The notes: generated from the sequence alone by a model not told the origin. A DNA stretch of 64,000 bases from Gammaproteobacteria bacterium (GCA_027006175.1 JALTKS010000025.1:1-64000), one strand, 5' to 3'; counted from the first letter of the stretch, positions 45,285-54,634 are shown. Program-made: numbers and translations.

Positions 45285-45367
45285 AAGGGTGTTCAGCTGA
45301 TGTTCGAGCCGCATTCTGAACGAGCGTAGCGAGATCTGCGAGGCTCGAACATCAGCTGAACACCCTT
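45285..45367 (+). repeat. Hairpin element G, private 26-bp arms, divergent loop
   Basis: Perfect 26-bp arms (45285-45310, 45342-45367). The 31-nt loop (GCATTCTGAACGAGCG, TAGCGAGATCTGCGA) shares only GCATT and AGCGTAGCGA with the others, so it may be a second subfamily. Confidence 0.8.
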
Positions 45368-45407
45368 AACCATATTTAAACGAGGTGTCCCAACTTACAA
45401 CAACTTA

Positions 45408-46157
45408 TCAATTACTTAATGTTCGACCACCATCAACCGCCAGAATCTGCCCCGTAATATAATTCGCTTCATTAATTAAAAACCGCACCGTCGTCGCAAT
45501 ATCATCTGCCGATCCCTGACGTTTTAATACCGTATTAGAAAGAATCCGTTTCTTGGTGACATCATCAATATCATTCTCAGGCCAGAGAATCGCACCCGGA
45601 GCAATGGCGTTTACGCGAACTTCAGGGGCGAGTTCGCGCGCAAGCGATTTGGTCAGCATAGCCAACCCGGCTTTAGCAACACAGTAAACAGTATGATTTT
45701 TCAGCGGTCGGTCGGCATGAATATCAACAATATTAACAATACAGCCTTGTTGTTGTTTTAAATAAGGTGCCGCCGCTTGAGACAAAAACAGTGGCGCTTT
45801 CAGGTTACTGTTAATTAAATCATCCCAGGCTTTTTCATCAATATCACCAATCGGGGTTGGGTAGAAACTCGAGGCATTGTTAACAATGGCATCAATACGC
45901 CCCCAGCCTTTTACGGCTTCACGGATCATTTCTGATATTTTATTGGTTTCAGACAGATCCGCCTGGATTAAAATAACGGAGTCTTCACGCTCGGCATTGA
46001 GTTCCTGCTGGATTTTTTGTGCATCACTGCGTGAATGACGGTAGTGCAGGATGATGTTCATGCCTTCGGCGTGCATTAAACGCACAATGGATTCGCCAAT
46101 GCGTTGTGATGCGCCAGTCACTAAAAGCACTTTGCCCGCGATAGAGGTTTGTTCCAC
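45408..46157 (-). CDS. Pteridine reductase-like short-chain dehydrogenase (FolM/PTR1 type)
   Basis: 249 aa SDR. The N-terminal TGASQRIG carries the TGxxxRIG motif that marks pteridine reductases rather than the usual TGxxxGIG. Catalytic residues are YCVAKAG (Tyr-xxx-Lys) and Asp in NIVDIHADRP; NNASSFYPT is typical of the FolM branch. It probably reduces dihydrobiopterin or dihydrofolate-type pterins with NADPH. Placement beside folB-folK supports a pterin role. Confidence 0.88.
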   Translation of the reverse strand: MEQTSIAGKVLLVTGASQRIGESIVRLMHAEGMNIILHYRHSRSDAQKIQQELNAEREDSVILIQADLSETNKISEMIREAVKGWGRIDAIVNNASSFYPTPIGDIDEKAWDDLINSNLKAPLFLSQAAAPYLKQQQGCIVNIVDIHADRPLKNHTVYCVAKAGLAMLTKSLARELAPEVRVNAIAPGAILWPENDIDDVTKKRILSNTVLKRQGSADDIATTVRFLINEANYITGQILAVDGGRTLSN

Positions 46158-46234
46158 GTTATTTCCCGTTCATGTCTGGTATTATGGCGTTTACTGTAAC
46201 CCAAAGCCGCTACTTTATATATAAATACAATATT

Positions 46235-47398
46235 ATGTCATTACCGCAGCCGAGCCAATTAGCACAACAGCACAGCGAAACATTGCTGAAACAAATCCAG
46301 ACGGTTATCGCCGAGTCCGGTGGCGAGATCAGTTTTGCAGAATTTATGCAGCTGGCATTGTATGCACCGGCAGCCGGTTACTATAGCGGTGGGCTCGAAA
46401 AGTTTGGTGTTGGTGGTGATTTCACCACCGCACCGGAAATATCGCCGTTGTTTTCCCAGTGTGTGGCGGAGCAATGTGCGCAGGTATTAGCAGAATTAGG
46501 GCACGCAGATATTCTGGAAGTTGGTGCAGGTTCCGGAATAATGGCGGCGAATATTTTATTGACGCTGGATAGCCGCCAGCAATTGCCTGATCGGTATTAT
46601 ATTCTCGAACTCAGTGCAGAATTACGCCAGCGGCAGGCAGAAACAATTAAGTTGCACTGCCCTCAATGTTTTGAGCGTGTGCAATGGTTAGATGCCTTGC
46701 CGCTATCGGGTTTTCGAGGTGTTGTCCTGGGTAATGAATTGATTGATGCCATGCCAGTGCAGCGTTTTATTATTGAAGCGGGGCAGGTACGCGAACAAAC
46801 GGTAATAAGCCATGACGGAGAATTACGTTTGGCAAGCAGAGAAGCAGACTCGAGCCTAGTTGCGGCGGTAAGAAAAATTGAAGCGGAACTTGGTGAAGAT
46901 TTTACTGATGGTTATGAATCTGAAATAAATGCGGCGGCAGAGGCTTGGCTGCAAAGTGTCTCTGAATTGTTAGAGTCGGGATTAGTTTTGTTGATTGATT
47001 ATGGTTACACACGCCGTGAGTTTTATCATCAACAGCGTAATACCGGTACCCTGATGTGTCATTATCAGCATCGTGCCCACCCTGATGCGATGATATTAAT
47101 TGGTTTGCAAGATATCACCGCGCATGTTGATTTCACCGCGCTTGCAGAAGTGGCTGCCAACAATGATTTATCCGTTGCCGGTTACACAACGCAGGCGCAT
47201 TTTTTGTTGTCGATGGGCATCGAGCAACGTGTTGCGAAAATTACCGATAGCAATCAACAAATAAAAATGACACAACAAATAAAACAATTAGTGTTGCCTT
47301 CTGAAATGGGTGAATTATTTAAGGTTATCGCCTTGACGCGTAATCTGGCGTTACCGTTGCAAGGGTTTACATTTCAGGATCAACGTAGTCGATTATAA
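46235..47398 (+). CDS. SAM-dependent methyltransferase, MidA/NDUFAF7 family
   Basis: Start at 46235 (MSLPQPSQLAQQ) is preferred; an ATG at 46172 gives 21 unlikely residues. 387 aa. ISFAEFMQLALYAPAAGYYSGG, GGDFTTAPEISPLF and the SAM-binding ILEVGAGSGIMA match the DUF185/MidA family, which methylates an arginine of a complex I subunit in mitochondria. The bacterial substrate is not established. Divergent from the pteridine reductase-like gene. Confidence 0.88.
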   Translation: MSLPQPSQLAQQHSETLLKQIQTVIAESGGEISFAEFMQLALYAPAAGYYSGGLEKFGVGGDFTTAPEISPLFSQCVAEQCAQVLAELGHADILEVGAGSGIMAANILLTLDSRQQLPDRYYILELSAELRQRQAETIKLHCPQCFERVQWLDALPLSGFRGVVLGNELIDAMPVQRFIIEAGQVREQTVISHDGELRLASREADSSLVAAVRKIEAELGEDFTDGYESEINAAAEAWLQSVSELLESGLVLLIDYGYTRREFYHQQRNTGTLMCHYQHRAHPDAMILIGLQDITAHVDFTALAEVAANNDLSVAGYTTQAHFLLSMGIEQRVAKITDSNQQIKMTQQIKQLVLPSEMGELFKVIALTRNLALPLQGFTFQDQRSRL

Positions 47399-47428
47399 TA
47401 ATACGAATTGTATTAAAGGGATATTTGA

Positions 47429-48226
47429 ATGCCGATTGAACAAACATTCTTTTTAGCTTTGTTGCAGGGCTTAACAGAATTTTTACCTATTTCGAGTTCG
47501 GCACATTTGATTTTATTGCCGTTACTGAATGGTTGGAAAGATCAGGGCTTGGCGTTTGATATTGCCGTTCACCTTGGTAGCTTAACCGCGGTGGTTTGGT
47601 ATTTTCGTCATGAACTGATCACGATGAGTAAGGATTGGACAAGTTCGGTTGTGCAACGACAATCAGTCGGTGAAAGTCGTTTAGCGTGGGCGGTATTACT
47701 TGGTACGATTCCCGTTGGTTTAGTCGGTTTAATTTTTCATGATTTTATTTCCACTGAATTACGTTCACCGTTGGTGATTGCGGCAACCACCATTGGTTTT
47801 GGTCTTTTACTGGGTTGGGCCGATTGGAAAGCAAAGCAAGTACGCAATGAACACTCGCTAACCTGGGGTGATGTTGCTTTTGTTGGTATTGCACAAGCTA
47901 TTGCGCTGATACCAGGGACATCACGTTCAGGTATTACCATGACAGCCGGTTTAATATTGGGGCTGGAGCGTGCGGCAGCGGCGAGATTTTCATTCTTGCT
48001 TTCAATACCGGTGATTGTTTTATCAGGCGGTTTGGAAACTGTTAAGTTAATCAAAGCAGAGACAGCCGTTGACTGGATGACATTGCTATTGGCAACGGGT
48101 TTATCTGCCGTAGCGGCTTACTTATGTATTTATTTATTCTTGAAACTCATTAGTCGTATGGGTATGTGGCCGTTCGTTGCTTACCGGCTTGTACTCGGTG
48201 CTGTGCTGCTCTATTTATTTCTATAG
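47429..48226 (+). CDS. uppP: Undecaprenyl-diphosphatase UppP (BacA)
   Basis: 265 aa membrane protein. Active-site motifs LLQGLTEFLPISSSAHLIL near the N-terminus and IPGTSRSGITMTAGLILGL in the C-terminal half are intact. It recycles the lipid carrier for cell-wall synthesis and gives bacitracin tolerance. The VanZ-like gene starts two bases after its stop. Confidence 0.96.
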   Translation: MPIEQTFFLALLQGLTEFLPISSSAHLILLPLLNGWKDQGLAFDIAVHLGSLTAVVWYFRHELITMSKDWTSSVVQRQSVGESRLAWAVLLGTIPVGLVGLIFHDFISTELRSPLVIAATTIGFGLLLGWADWKAKQVRNEHSLTWGDVAFVGIAQAIALIPGTSRSGITMTAGLILGLERAAAARFSFLLSIPVIVLSGGLETVKLIKAETAVDWMTLLLATGLSAVAAYLCIYLFLKLISRMGMWPFVAYRLVLGAVLLYLFL

Positions 48227-48228
48227 TC

Positions 48229-48615
48229 ATGATGATCTCTCAAACAGAATTACACTGGACAAGCTTATGGCACTGGCTAGGTGCGCTGATGGTCTTATTT
48301 ATTGTTTATACGGCATTAGCAACGCACCCTGTCTTAACCATGTCGGGCAAGTGGTCGGACAAGATCTATCACTTTAGTGGTTATTTTGGTGTGATGGCGT
48401 GGTACGCACAATTTATAAGGCAGCGTTTATTAACCGTGGTTTTGTTAGTACTGCTTGGTATCACGCTTGAGTTTGCGCAGATGTTAGTGAACACACGAAG
48501 CTTTGAATGGGCAGATATGTTAGCGAATGTATCAGGGGTGGTTATTGCGGCGATAATGATTCGTGGTGTGTTGGCGAAATTACTTTGCTTTGTTGAGGGA
48601 TGGTTTAGAAAGTAA
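48229..48615 (+). CDS. VanZ-like membrane protein
   Basis: 128 aa; two adjacent ATGs (48229, 48232). Four hydrophobic helices, with SDKIYHFSGYFGVMAWYAQ and ITLEFAQMLVNTRSFEWADMLANVSGVVIAA matching the VanZ-like family (conserved EFxQ and R..D..D). Function unknown outside of teicoplanin resistance. Co-transcribed with uppP. Confidence 0.82.
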   Translation: MMISQTELHWTSLWHWLGALMVLFIVYTALATHPVLTMSGKWSDKIYHFSGYFGVMAWYAQFIRQRLLTVVLLVLLGITLEFAQMLVNTRSFEWADMLANVSGVVIAAIMIRGVLAKLLCFVEGWFRK

Positions 48616-48640
48616 TTATTGTGAAATAGTTCGAGGCAAT

Positions 48641-48673
48641 AAAAAAGCCCCTTCATTCATGAAGGGGCTTTTT
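48641..48673. terminator. Bidirectional terminator between vanZ-like and porin genes
   Basis: AAAAAGCCCCTTCAT / ATGAAGGGGCTTTTT, a near-perfect symmetrical stem with A-run and T-run on both strands, in the gap between convergent genes. Confidence 0.93.
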
Positions 48674-48695
48674 AGTCACTATATCTAACTAAATA

Positions 48696-50186
48696 TTAGA
48701 AGATGTACGTTAACTGTAGCCCAACACGGTCACCGATGGAATCAGTAACGATGTTAGCATTGCTCGTAAATCTTGGTGCAGCTGCTGCACCGATACCTGT
48801 TGCTGTATCGTAGTCAGTTGGTGCTTCAACATCACGGAATGCATAGTTAAATGTCAGACGTGATTTTTTAGTGAAGTGATAAGTAACACCGAGTGTTGTT
48901 TCATCAATTTCACGTTCTGCGCCTTTGTTGATATTTGCAGATGTTTCGTAGAGACGTTGTTCACGCGCCCAACGAATATCGAACTGCCAATTTTTGTTCA
49001 GGTAGAATGCGTATTCAATTTGGAAAGCTCGTGATTTATTACTTTCATCTGTCGCAAATGAAACACTACCTGGACCAGCGGTTGCGCTACCACGTGCAAC
49101 ACCTGCGGCAGGACCCATGAAGATCATACCTTTTGCATACTCAAGTTCAGCACCGAAACGATGTTTGTATTTAGAACCAAAGAATTTGCCAAGTGCTTTT
49201 ACACCGATACCGTAACGTGTACGGTCAAAGCTTTCATTAGTAGCATCAGTATAGAATTGACGTTTACCACTTTGATGCCAAGCATAGTATTTAACACCGT
49301 TCTTACGTGGACCGCGACCACCTTTAAGGTTCTTTTCGGCTGAAGCATAAAGGTAAAGCTCGTTGTCACCATTAGTATCATTACCACGACTAATCGCTTC
49401 ACCACGACCTACTTTAATCGCGTAGCTTAAGTCCCATGATTTGTTAGCGACTTTAAAGCTATCAAATACCTGGATACCCCAGTCACGTACCGCACTGAAA
49501 CCATAGGCACTGTACTGGGCTGTACCTGACCCGCTTGTTGTTGAACCAGGAGCGTTTGCATTACCTGAATAGAAGTTTTCTAAAACTTGTGTTGCATTGA
49601 AGCTAGTGAATTGAATGAATTCGATTGATGCAACGCCCTGAAACACTTCATCTGATACCGGGTTTTTGAATAAACCAACACGAATGCGTGCGCCTGGTAT
49701 ATGGTTGAAAGTTAAACTTGCATGATCCAATGTCAGAGGACGACGATCTGTGCTGAATTGATTTTGGTTAAATAAACCATCATCAAGTGCAACCATGGCG
49801 AAGTAGTTAATCTTTGATGTGAAGCTGTTTTTCCATGGACCGGAGAAACGACCACGCATACCAACACGAGCACGACGCATGTAGATTTCACTGGTTTCGT
49901 TAAACTCTGGTGTAATTGTGTTAGGAACAGCATATTGACCGTTAGCAACACCATCAGGGAAAAGTGCGCCAGAGCTAGGATTTACAAGTCCTTGTAACTT
50001 ATCACCATTCACCGATGCATCATATGCAGGTTGAATAAATGAGAATAAACGATGGTTAGGTGCTTTCTTCCCTTCCACACCTTGTAGCATGAGCCAGTTG
50101 ACGGCACTGGCAGAGCCAGAGAGCAACAGCCCTGTTGTGCACGCAGCGGCGATGAGGCTGCGCTTAATAGTTGTTGATTTAAACAT
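48696..50186 (-). CDS. Phosphate-selective porin-like outer membrane protein (OprO/OprP family)
   Basis: Start at 50186 (MFKSTTIKR, GGAG upstream). 496 aa with signal peptide (IAAACTTGLLLSGSASA). SEIYMRRARVGMRGRFSG and ALDDGLFNQ... with INYFAMVALDDG match the OprO/P family; the C-terminal strand DRVGLQLTYIF ends in Phe as needed for BAM assembly. Phosphate selectivity cannot be assumed. A strong ECF-type promoter motif (50342-50373, minus) points to control by the divergent sigma factor. Confidence 0.88.
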   Translation of the reverse strand: MFKSTTIKRSLIAAACTTGLLLSGSASAVNWLMLQGVEGKKAPNHRLFSFIQPAYDASVNGDKLQGLVNPSSGALFPDGVANGQYAVPNTITPEFNETSEIYMRRARVGMRGRFSGPWKNSFTSKINYFAMVALDDGLFNQNQFSTDRRPLTLDHASLTFNHIPGARIRVGLFKNPVSDEVFQGVASIEFIQFTSFNATQVLENFYSGNANAPGSTTSGSGTAQYSAYGFSAVRDWGIQVFDSFKVANKSWDLSYAIKVGRGEAISRGNDTNGDNELYLYASAEKNLKGGRGPRKNGVKYYAWHQSGKRQFYTDATNESFDRTRYGIGVKALGKFFGSKYKHRFGAELEYAKGMIFMGPAAGVARGSATAGPGSVSFATDESNKSRAFQIEYAFYLNKNWQFDIRWAREQRLYETSANINKGAEREIDETTLGVTYHFTKKSRLTFNYAFRDVEAPTDYDTATGIGAAAAPRFTSNANIVTDSIGDRVGLQLTYIF

Positions 50187-50341
50187 TAGTTTCTCCAAAT
50201 CGGATGGTATTTTATATATAATTTTTTATAATTATCAGCTATTAATAACTTATATAACAGCCTATTACAAGAACTTTATTATAATTTAGTTTAATCTTTT
50301 CCCTTTTTTAACAAGGGTTTTAAAGACTTTAATCACTTATG

Positions 50342-50373
50342 TAGACGAGAAGGTACCACTGTTTATTCCATTT
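50342..50373 (-). promoter_or_regulatory. Putative ECF-sigma promoter of the porin gene
   Basis: Minus strand: AAATGGAATAA (50373-50363), 15-bp spacer, CGTCTA (50347-50342). It shares the complete 11-bp upstream box and the CGTCTA hexamer with the sigma promoter on the other strand. It implies a leader of about 150 nt before the porin start. Confidence 0.6.
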
Positions 50374-50422
50374 TCATTATTTATATATTTTATGGCTGTA
50401 ATAAGTAGAAAAAACAGAGATG

Positions 50423-50453
50423 AAATGGAATAATTCCCCAGCTTTGTCGTCTA
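50423..50453 (+). promoter_or_regulatory. Putative autoregulatory ECF-sigma promoter
   Basis: Plus strand: AAATGGAATAA (50423-50433), 14-bp spacer, CGTCTA (50448-50453), about 28 bp upstream of the sigma start. A CGTC-type -10 is characteristic of many ECF sigma factors. Confidence 0.6.
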
Positions 50454-50481
50454 TTAATGAGTAGATTGGATAAGAATAATT

Positions 50482-51042
50482 ATGAACCCGTTTGAAGTGC
50501 TATGTAAAAATCGCGAATTTGAACAAGCGTTGACGAAAAGTCGTGAGCGTTTGTACCGAATTGCTTTTGCATGGAGCCATAGCCCGGACATAGCCGATGA
50601 TCTGGTTCAAGAGACTTGTTCCAAGGCACTGCGGCAGCGTAAACAGCTTAGAGATCCCGAATCAATCGGACCGTGGTTGTTCAGAATTATGAAGAACAGT
50701 TGGCATGACCACTTGCGCGGTAAGAAAGAAACGCTTGAATTTGATGAGACGCTGCACATTGATGAGCAAACACCTGAAACGGTCAATTCTCGTTATGAAA
50801 CGGTGCAGCGAGTGAGACAGGCAATGCAGGCTTTGCCGATTGGACAGCGTGAAGTGCTGGCGTTGGTTGATTTAGAGCGCTGCAGTTATGCAGAAGTGGC
50901 AGAAATATTAGAGATTCCAGCGGGTACGGTAATGAGTCGTTTATGCCGAGCCCGGCGACAATTGAAAGAATTATTGCTTGACCAGGCACCATCGCAAAAC
51001 AAGGGTGCTGAAGTAGTATCATTACGGAGAAAGAAGCAGTGA
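50482..51042 (+). CDS. ECF-type RNA polymerase sigma factor
   Basis: 186 aa. Sigma region 2 (RLYRIAFAWSHSPDIADDLVQETCSKAL) with the -10 recognition end, and region 4 (LPIGQREVLALVDLERCSYAEVAEILEIPAGTVMSRLCRARRQL) for -35 recognition; region 3 is absent, as in group IV. The last codon overlaps the anti-sigma-like gene (ATGA type overlap, 4 bp). Likely regulon members: itself and the divergent porin. Confidence 0.93.
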   Translation: MNPFEVLCKNREFEQALTKSRERLYRIAFAWSHSPDIADDLVQETCSKALRQRKQLRDPESIGPWLFRIMKNSWHDHLRGKKETLEFDETLHIDEQTPETVNSRYETVQRVRQAMQALPIGQREVLALVDLERCSYAEVAEILEIPAGTVMSRLCRARRQLKELLLDQAPSQNKGAEVVSLRRKKQ

Positions 51043-51749
51043 ATAAGGCTAACTATTTAATATCAGATGAAGAGTTGAATGCTTTTCTTGATGAACAACT
51101 TGATTCACATGAACGGGATCGCGTATTGGAAGCAATTAATGCTGATACCCGTGTTAATCAACGTATCAATGAACTGCGTTTATTACGCGATATGGTTCAA
51201 CACGCGTATGAGGAACCGCCTCAGCGAGATCGTTTAATCCGTCATGCCTCGAGAACATCTAACTCACGTTGGGCGATTGCCGCTTCTTTTGTGTTATCAC
51301 TCGGTGTTGTGCTGGGCTGGTTTGGTCATCAGGGTGTGGTGGCAGAAAATCAGCTAGCCAATAGCAGTGTGAATGTGCCAGCGAAATTGAGCAATGTCAT
51401 TTTACATTTGTCATCCTCAAACCCTGAAAGAATCAGTGCTGCGTTAGATAAAGCAGAAGAAATGCTGTTAGCGTATAAAGCACAAAATAAGGATTTACGC
51501 CTGGAAGTCATTGCTAATGATGGTGGACTCAACTTAATGAGAAATGATATTTCGTCATTTCAACCACGTATTCAGCAATTGAAAAATAAATATGGCAATG
51601 TTGAATTTCTTGCCTGTGCAAAGGCGATTAAACGACTTCAGGAAAAGGGTGTCGATGTTGAGTTATTGCCTGAGGTAAAAGTGGCACCGTCTGCCTTAAA
51701 ACAAATAATTCAACGTATGCAGGAAGATTGGCGCTATATTAAAGCTTAG
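51039..51749 (+). CDS. Probable transmembrane anti-sigma factor with DsrE-like C-terminal domain
   Basis: 236 aa. The N-terminal 70 residues (SDEELNAFLDEQLDSHERDRVLEAI) resemble the cytoplasmic sigma-binding domain of RsiW/ChrR-type anti-sigma factors, but have no HxxxCxxC zinc motif. One transmembrane helix (AIAASFVLSLGVVLGWFG) follows. Residues about 108-235 look like a DsrE/DsrF fold: NVILHLSSSNPERISAALDKAEEML, LRLEVIANDGGLNL and VEFLACAKAIKRLQEKGVDV, with one Cys at the usual DsrE position. A DsrE domain on the periplasmic side could sense sulfur species. This reading is inference. Confidence 0.75.
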   Translation: MNKANYLISDEELNAFLDEQLDSHERDRVLEAINADTRVNQRINELRLLRDMVQHAYEEPPQRDRLIRHASRTSNSRWAIAASFVLSLGVVLGWFGHQGVVAENQLANSSVNVPAKLSNVILHLSSSNPERISAALDKAEEMLLAYKAQNKDLRLEVIANDGGLNLMRNDISSFQPRIQQLKNKYGNVEFLACAKAIKRLQEKGVDVELLPEVKVAPSALKQIIQRMQEDWRYIKA

Positions 51750-51779
51750 TTTTGTCGCATATTCTGGTAGTCTATCAGT

Positions 51780-51998
51780 ATGTGCCAACACGAAATCAAA
51801 CAATGCCCTCGTTGCAAAACTGATTTTGAATGCAAGACAAATAATGTTTTGCAATGCCAGTGTGTTGGAATCCCCTTATCGGAAAAGCAGCGTGCAATGA
51901 TCGCGGATGATTACGGTGATTGCCTTTGTGCCAATTGCCTGCATTATTTTTCACGCGGTCAGGACCGGCTCGAACAGCTGATTGCCGAGCGTTCATAA
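51780..51998 (+). CDS. Cysteine-rich CWC-family protein
   Basis: 72 aa. Cysteines in HEIKQCPRCKTDFECK, QCQCVG and CLCANCLHYF suggest one or two zinc sites, as in the Cys_rich_CWC family. Function unknown. It follows the anti-sigma-like gene by 30 bp and may be part of that operon. Confidence 0.8.
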   Translation: MCQHEIKQCPRCKTDFECKTNNVLQCQCVGIPLSEKQRAMIADDYGDCLCANCLHYFSRGQDRLEQLIAERS

Positions 51999-52004
51999 TT
52001 CTAC

Positions 52005-53231
52005 TCAAGATTGTTTGTTTAATGCGTTCTTAATGGCGGTAATACGTTGTTTTTGCAATGCATCACGTATTGCTGCTCCCTGATGTCCTGCCGTAATAAT
52101 TTCCTGAGTATCAACTGCTTTGGCTGCAGTGTAAGCACGATGAAATAAGTCAGCCTGCGGATAATCATCTTTTTCATGATCTTTTCTGCCTCGAGCGTCT
52201 GCCGTACAAGCTAACAGGAAGCCGTTAAATTGCGCCGGTTTGCGAAATGCATCACAAGCCTCAATGACTTTAAGCATCGTGGCTGGTTTTAACTCAGCGG
52301 CACGGTGGCAGTGGGTGTGATATTGCGCTGTGATTTTAGCCAGCGAACGATAATCATTAGGAATTTTAAGTCTATCGCAGAGTTGTTCGACGAGTTTGAC
52401 ACTCCGTTGTTCATGACCCACATGCCTGGGCCATTCAGATTCAGGTGTGGTTGCTTTGCCAAGATCATGCGTGAGGGCGGCAAATCGAACCTTGGGATCG
52501 TCACTTAACTGAGATGCTTGTTGTAGCACCATCATGACATGAACACCGGTATCGATTTCACCGTGGTGATGCTCTGGTTGTGGCACACCATAGAGAGTAT
52601 CAATTTCAGGGAATAATTTGGCTAGTGCCCCACAACCACGTAACACCTTAAAAAAAGCCTCGGGGTTAGATTCGGCAAGCGCAGAGGCGAGTTCTTTCCA
52701 GACACGTTCAGCAACCAGGGCATCGACCTCACCATTATCGACCATATTACGCATTAATTTGTTTGTGCCATGGGCGACTTTAAAGCCAAATTTGGTAAAG
52801 CGGGCAGCAAACCGTGCAATTCTTAATATACGCACAGGATCTTCAGAAAAGGCAGCCGATACGTGTTTGAGTAACCCTGCCTCTAAATCATCTTGCCCAT
52901 TAAAAGGATCGATCAGTGAGCCGTCATCATCCATCGCAATTGCATTGATAGTGAGATCGCGGCGCAATAAATCTTCTTCGAGCGTCACATCGGGAGCGGC
53001 ATGGAAGCTGAAACCGGTATAGCCTGGGGCGGTTTTACGCTCAGTACGCGCCAGGGCGTACTCTTCTTTGGTTTCAGGGTGTAGAAACACAGGGAAGTCT
53101 TTACCCACGGGTTTATAGCCCAATTTGAGCATTTCGTCCGGACTGGAGCCGACCACGACCCAATCGCGTTCTTTGGGCTCAAGCCCCAGTAATTTGTCGC
53201 GGACCGCGCCGCCCACTAAATAGGTTTTCAT
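52005..53231 (-). CDS. cca: tRNA nucleotidyltransferase (CCA-adding enzyme)
   Basis: 408 aa. The class II nucleotidyltransferase core GGAVRDKLLGLEPKERDWVVVG with the catalytic DxD-type residues, the RRDLTINAIAMDDDG motif, and an HD domain (HHGEIDTGVHVMMV, ALTHDLGKATTPE) with phosphohydrolase activity in gammaproteobacterial homologues. It repairs or adds the 3' CCA of tRNAs. Confidence 0.96.
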   Translation of the reverse strand: MKTYLVGGAVRDKLLGLEPKERDWVVVGSSPDEMLKLGYKPVGKDFPVFLHPETKEEYALARTERKTAPGYTGFSFHAAPDVTLEEDLLRRDLTINAIAMDDDGSLIDPFNGQDDLEAGLLKHVSAAFSEDPVRILRIARFAARFTKFGFKVAHGTNKLMRNMVDNGEVDALVAERVWKELASALAESNPEAFFKVLRGCGALAKLFPEIDTLYGVPQPEHHHGEIDTGVHVMMVLQQASQLSDDPKVRFAALTHDLGKATTPESEWPRHVGHEQRSVKLVEQLCDRLKIPNDYRSLAKITAQYHTHCHRAAELKPATMLKVIEACDAFRKPAQFNGFLLACTADARGRKDHEKDDYPQADLFHRAYTAAKAVDTQEIITAGHQGAAIRDALQKQRITAIKNALNKQS

Positions 53232-53391
53232 GCGCAGATCATAGCATGAGCCTGTAGTTTCAGGGGGATAGCCGGCTTATAAGCCCCGTCATGGTATCTA
53301 TTAATGTAATTTTGTTTGAAACGAGAGCCGATCTTGATGTAAAACGGCATCCCTATGTAAGAATTTAAATAGTTAGATACGGAGAATACCC

Positions 53392-54576
53392 ATGATTAAA
53401 CCAATTGGTGCTGACGAACTGAAGCCATTGTTCGTTTACGATACAGATGAACATGCTGCACTCACCAAAGAAGCAGAAGGCTTGCCTTCAGTAGTAATTA
53501 GTTCGGCGGCTGCAGGTAATGCAGTAATGATGGGGGGTGGTTACTTCACACCTTTAACCGGTTACATGAACGTGGCAGATGCCATGGGTTGTGCCGAAAA
53601 CATGAAGACAACCGATGGCAAATTCTTCCCGGTACCGGTATTGAACCTGGTTGAAGATGCGTCTGAAGTACAAGGTGCGGCACGTATTGCCTTACGTGAC
53701 CCGAATGTTGATGGCAATCCAGTGATTGCAATCCAAACAGTTGAAGCCATCGAAGAAGTCTCTGATGCGCAAATGGCAACCATGACCGACAAGGTTTACC
53801 GTACCGATGACATGGAACACCCGGGTGTTGCAGCATTTAACTCAGTCGGTCGTTTTGCTATTTCAGGTCCTATTCAGGTATTAAACTTCAGTTACTTTAT
53901 AACTGACTTCCCGGATACATTCCGTACAGCGGTAGAAATTCGTAATGAAATTTCCGAGCATGGCTGGAATAAAGTGGTGGCTTTCCAAACACGTAACCCA
54001 ATGCATTTGGCACATGAAGAATTGTGTCACATGGCAATGGAACGTTTAGGTTGTGATGGTCTGGTTATTCACATGCTATTAGGTAAGTTGAAGCCAGGTG
54101 ATATTCCTGCTGACGTACGTGATGCGGCGATTCGTAAAATGGTTGAAGTGTACTTCCCGCCAAACAGTGCAATGGTGACTGGTTACGGTTTCGATATGCT
54201 TTATGCCGGTCCTCGTGAAGCGGTACTGCATGCTTACTTCCGCCAGAACATGGGTGCAACACACTTTATTATTGGTCGTGACCATGCCGGTGTGGGTGAC
54301 TACTACGGTGCCTTTGATGCGCAGACTATTTTTGATGACGAAGTACCAGCCGGTGCAATGGAAATCGAAATGTTCATGGCAGATCACACAGCATGGTCCA
54401 AGAAGCTAAACAAAGTCGTTATGATGCGTGAAGTTGATGATCATGAAAAGGATGACTTTGTCTTACTGTCAGGTACCAAGGTGCGTGAAATGTTAGGTAA
54501 TGGTGAAGCGCCACCGAAAGAATTCTCGCGCCCTGAAGTTGCGAAGATTCTGATTGATTACTACTCAAACCTGTAA
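53392..54576 (+). CDS. sat: Sulfate adenylyltransferase (ATP sulfurylase), dissimilatory-type
   Basis: 394 aa homo-oligomeric form, unrelated to CysDN. The substrate-binding motif QTRNPMHLAHEELCH contains the HxxH nucleotide site, and GRDHAGVGDYYGAFDAQ the second conserved loop. In sulfur oxidisers it runs in reverse, making ATP and sulfate from APS and pyrophosphate. No aprAB or dsr genes are in the window, so a role in sulfur oxidation is inferred. Ends with a clear terminator. Confidence 0.94.
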   Translation: MIKPIGADELKPLFVYDTDEHAALTKEAEGLPSVVISSAAAGNAVMMGGGYFTPLTGYMNVADAMGCAENMKTTDGKFFPVPVLNLVEDASEVQGAARIALRDPNVDGNPVIAIQTVEAIEEVSDAQMATMTDKVYRTDDMEHPGVAAFNSVGRFAISGPIQVLNFSYFITDFPDTFRTAVEIRNEISEHGWNKVVAFQTRNPMHLAHEELCHMAMERLGCDGLVIHMLLGKLKPGDIPADVRDAAIRKMVEVYFPPNSAMVTGYGFDMLYAGPREAVLHAYFRQNMGATHFIIGRDHAGVGDYYGAFDAQTIFDDEVPAGAMEIEMFMADHTAWSKKLNKVVMMREVDDHEKDDFVLLSGTKVREMLGNGEAPPKEFSRPEVAKILIDYYSNL

Positions 54577-54600
54577 CGTAAGTTTCAGGTTTATGAAGAA

Positions 54601-54625
54601 GGCTGCCTAAGGGCAGCCTTTTTTT
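54601..54625 (+). terminator. sat terminator
   Basis: GGCTGCC TAA GGGCAGCC stem followed by TTTTTTT, 25 bp after the sat stop. Confidence 0.93.
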
Positions 54626-54634
54626 ATGGTATAA

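Noticed and set aside
48696-50186. Assigning phosphate specificity to the porin
   Set aside because: Family similarity only; no pho-box or phosphate genes nearby, and control seems to be through the ECF sigma.
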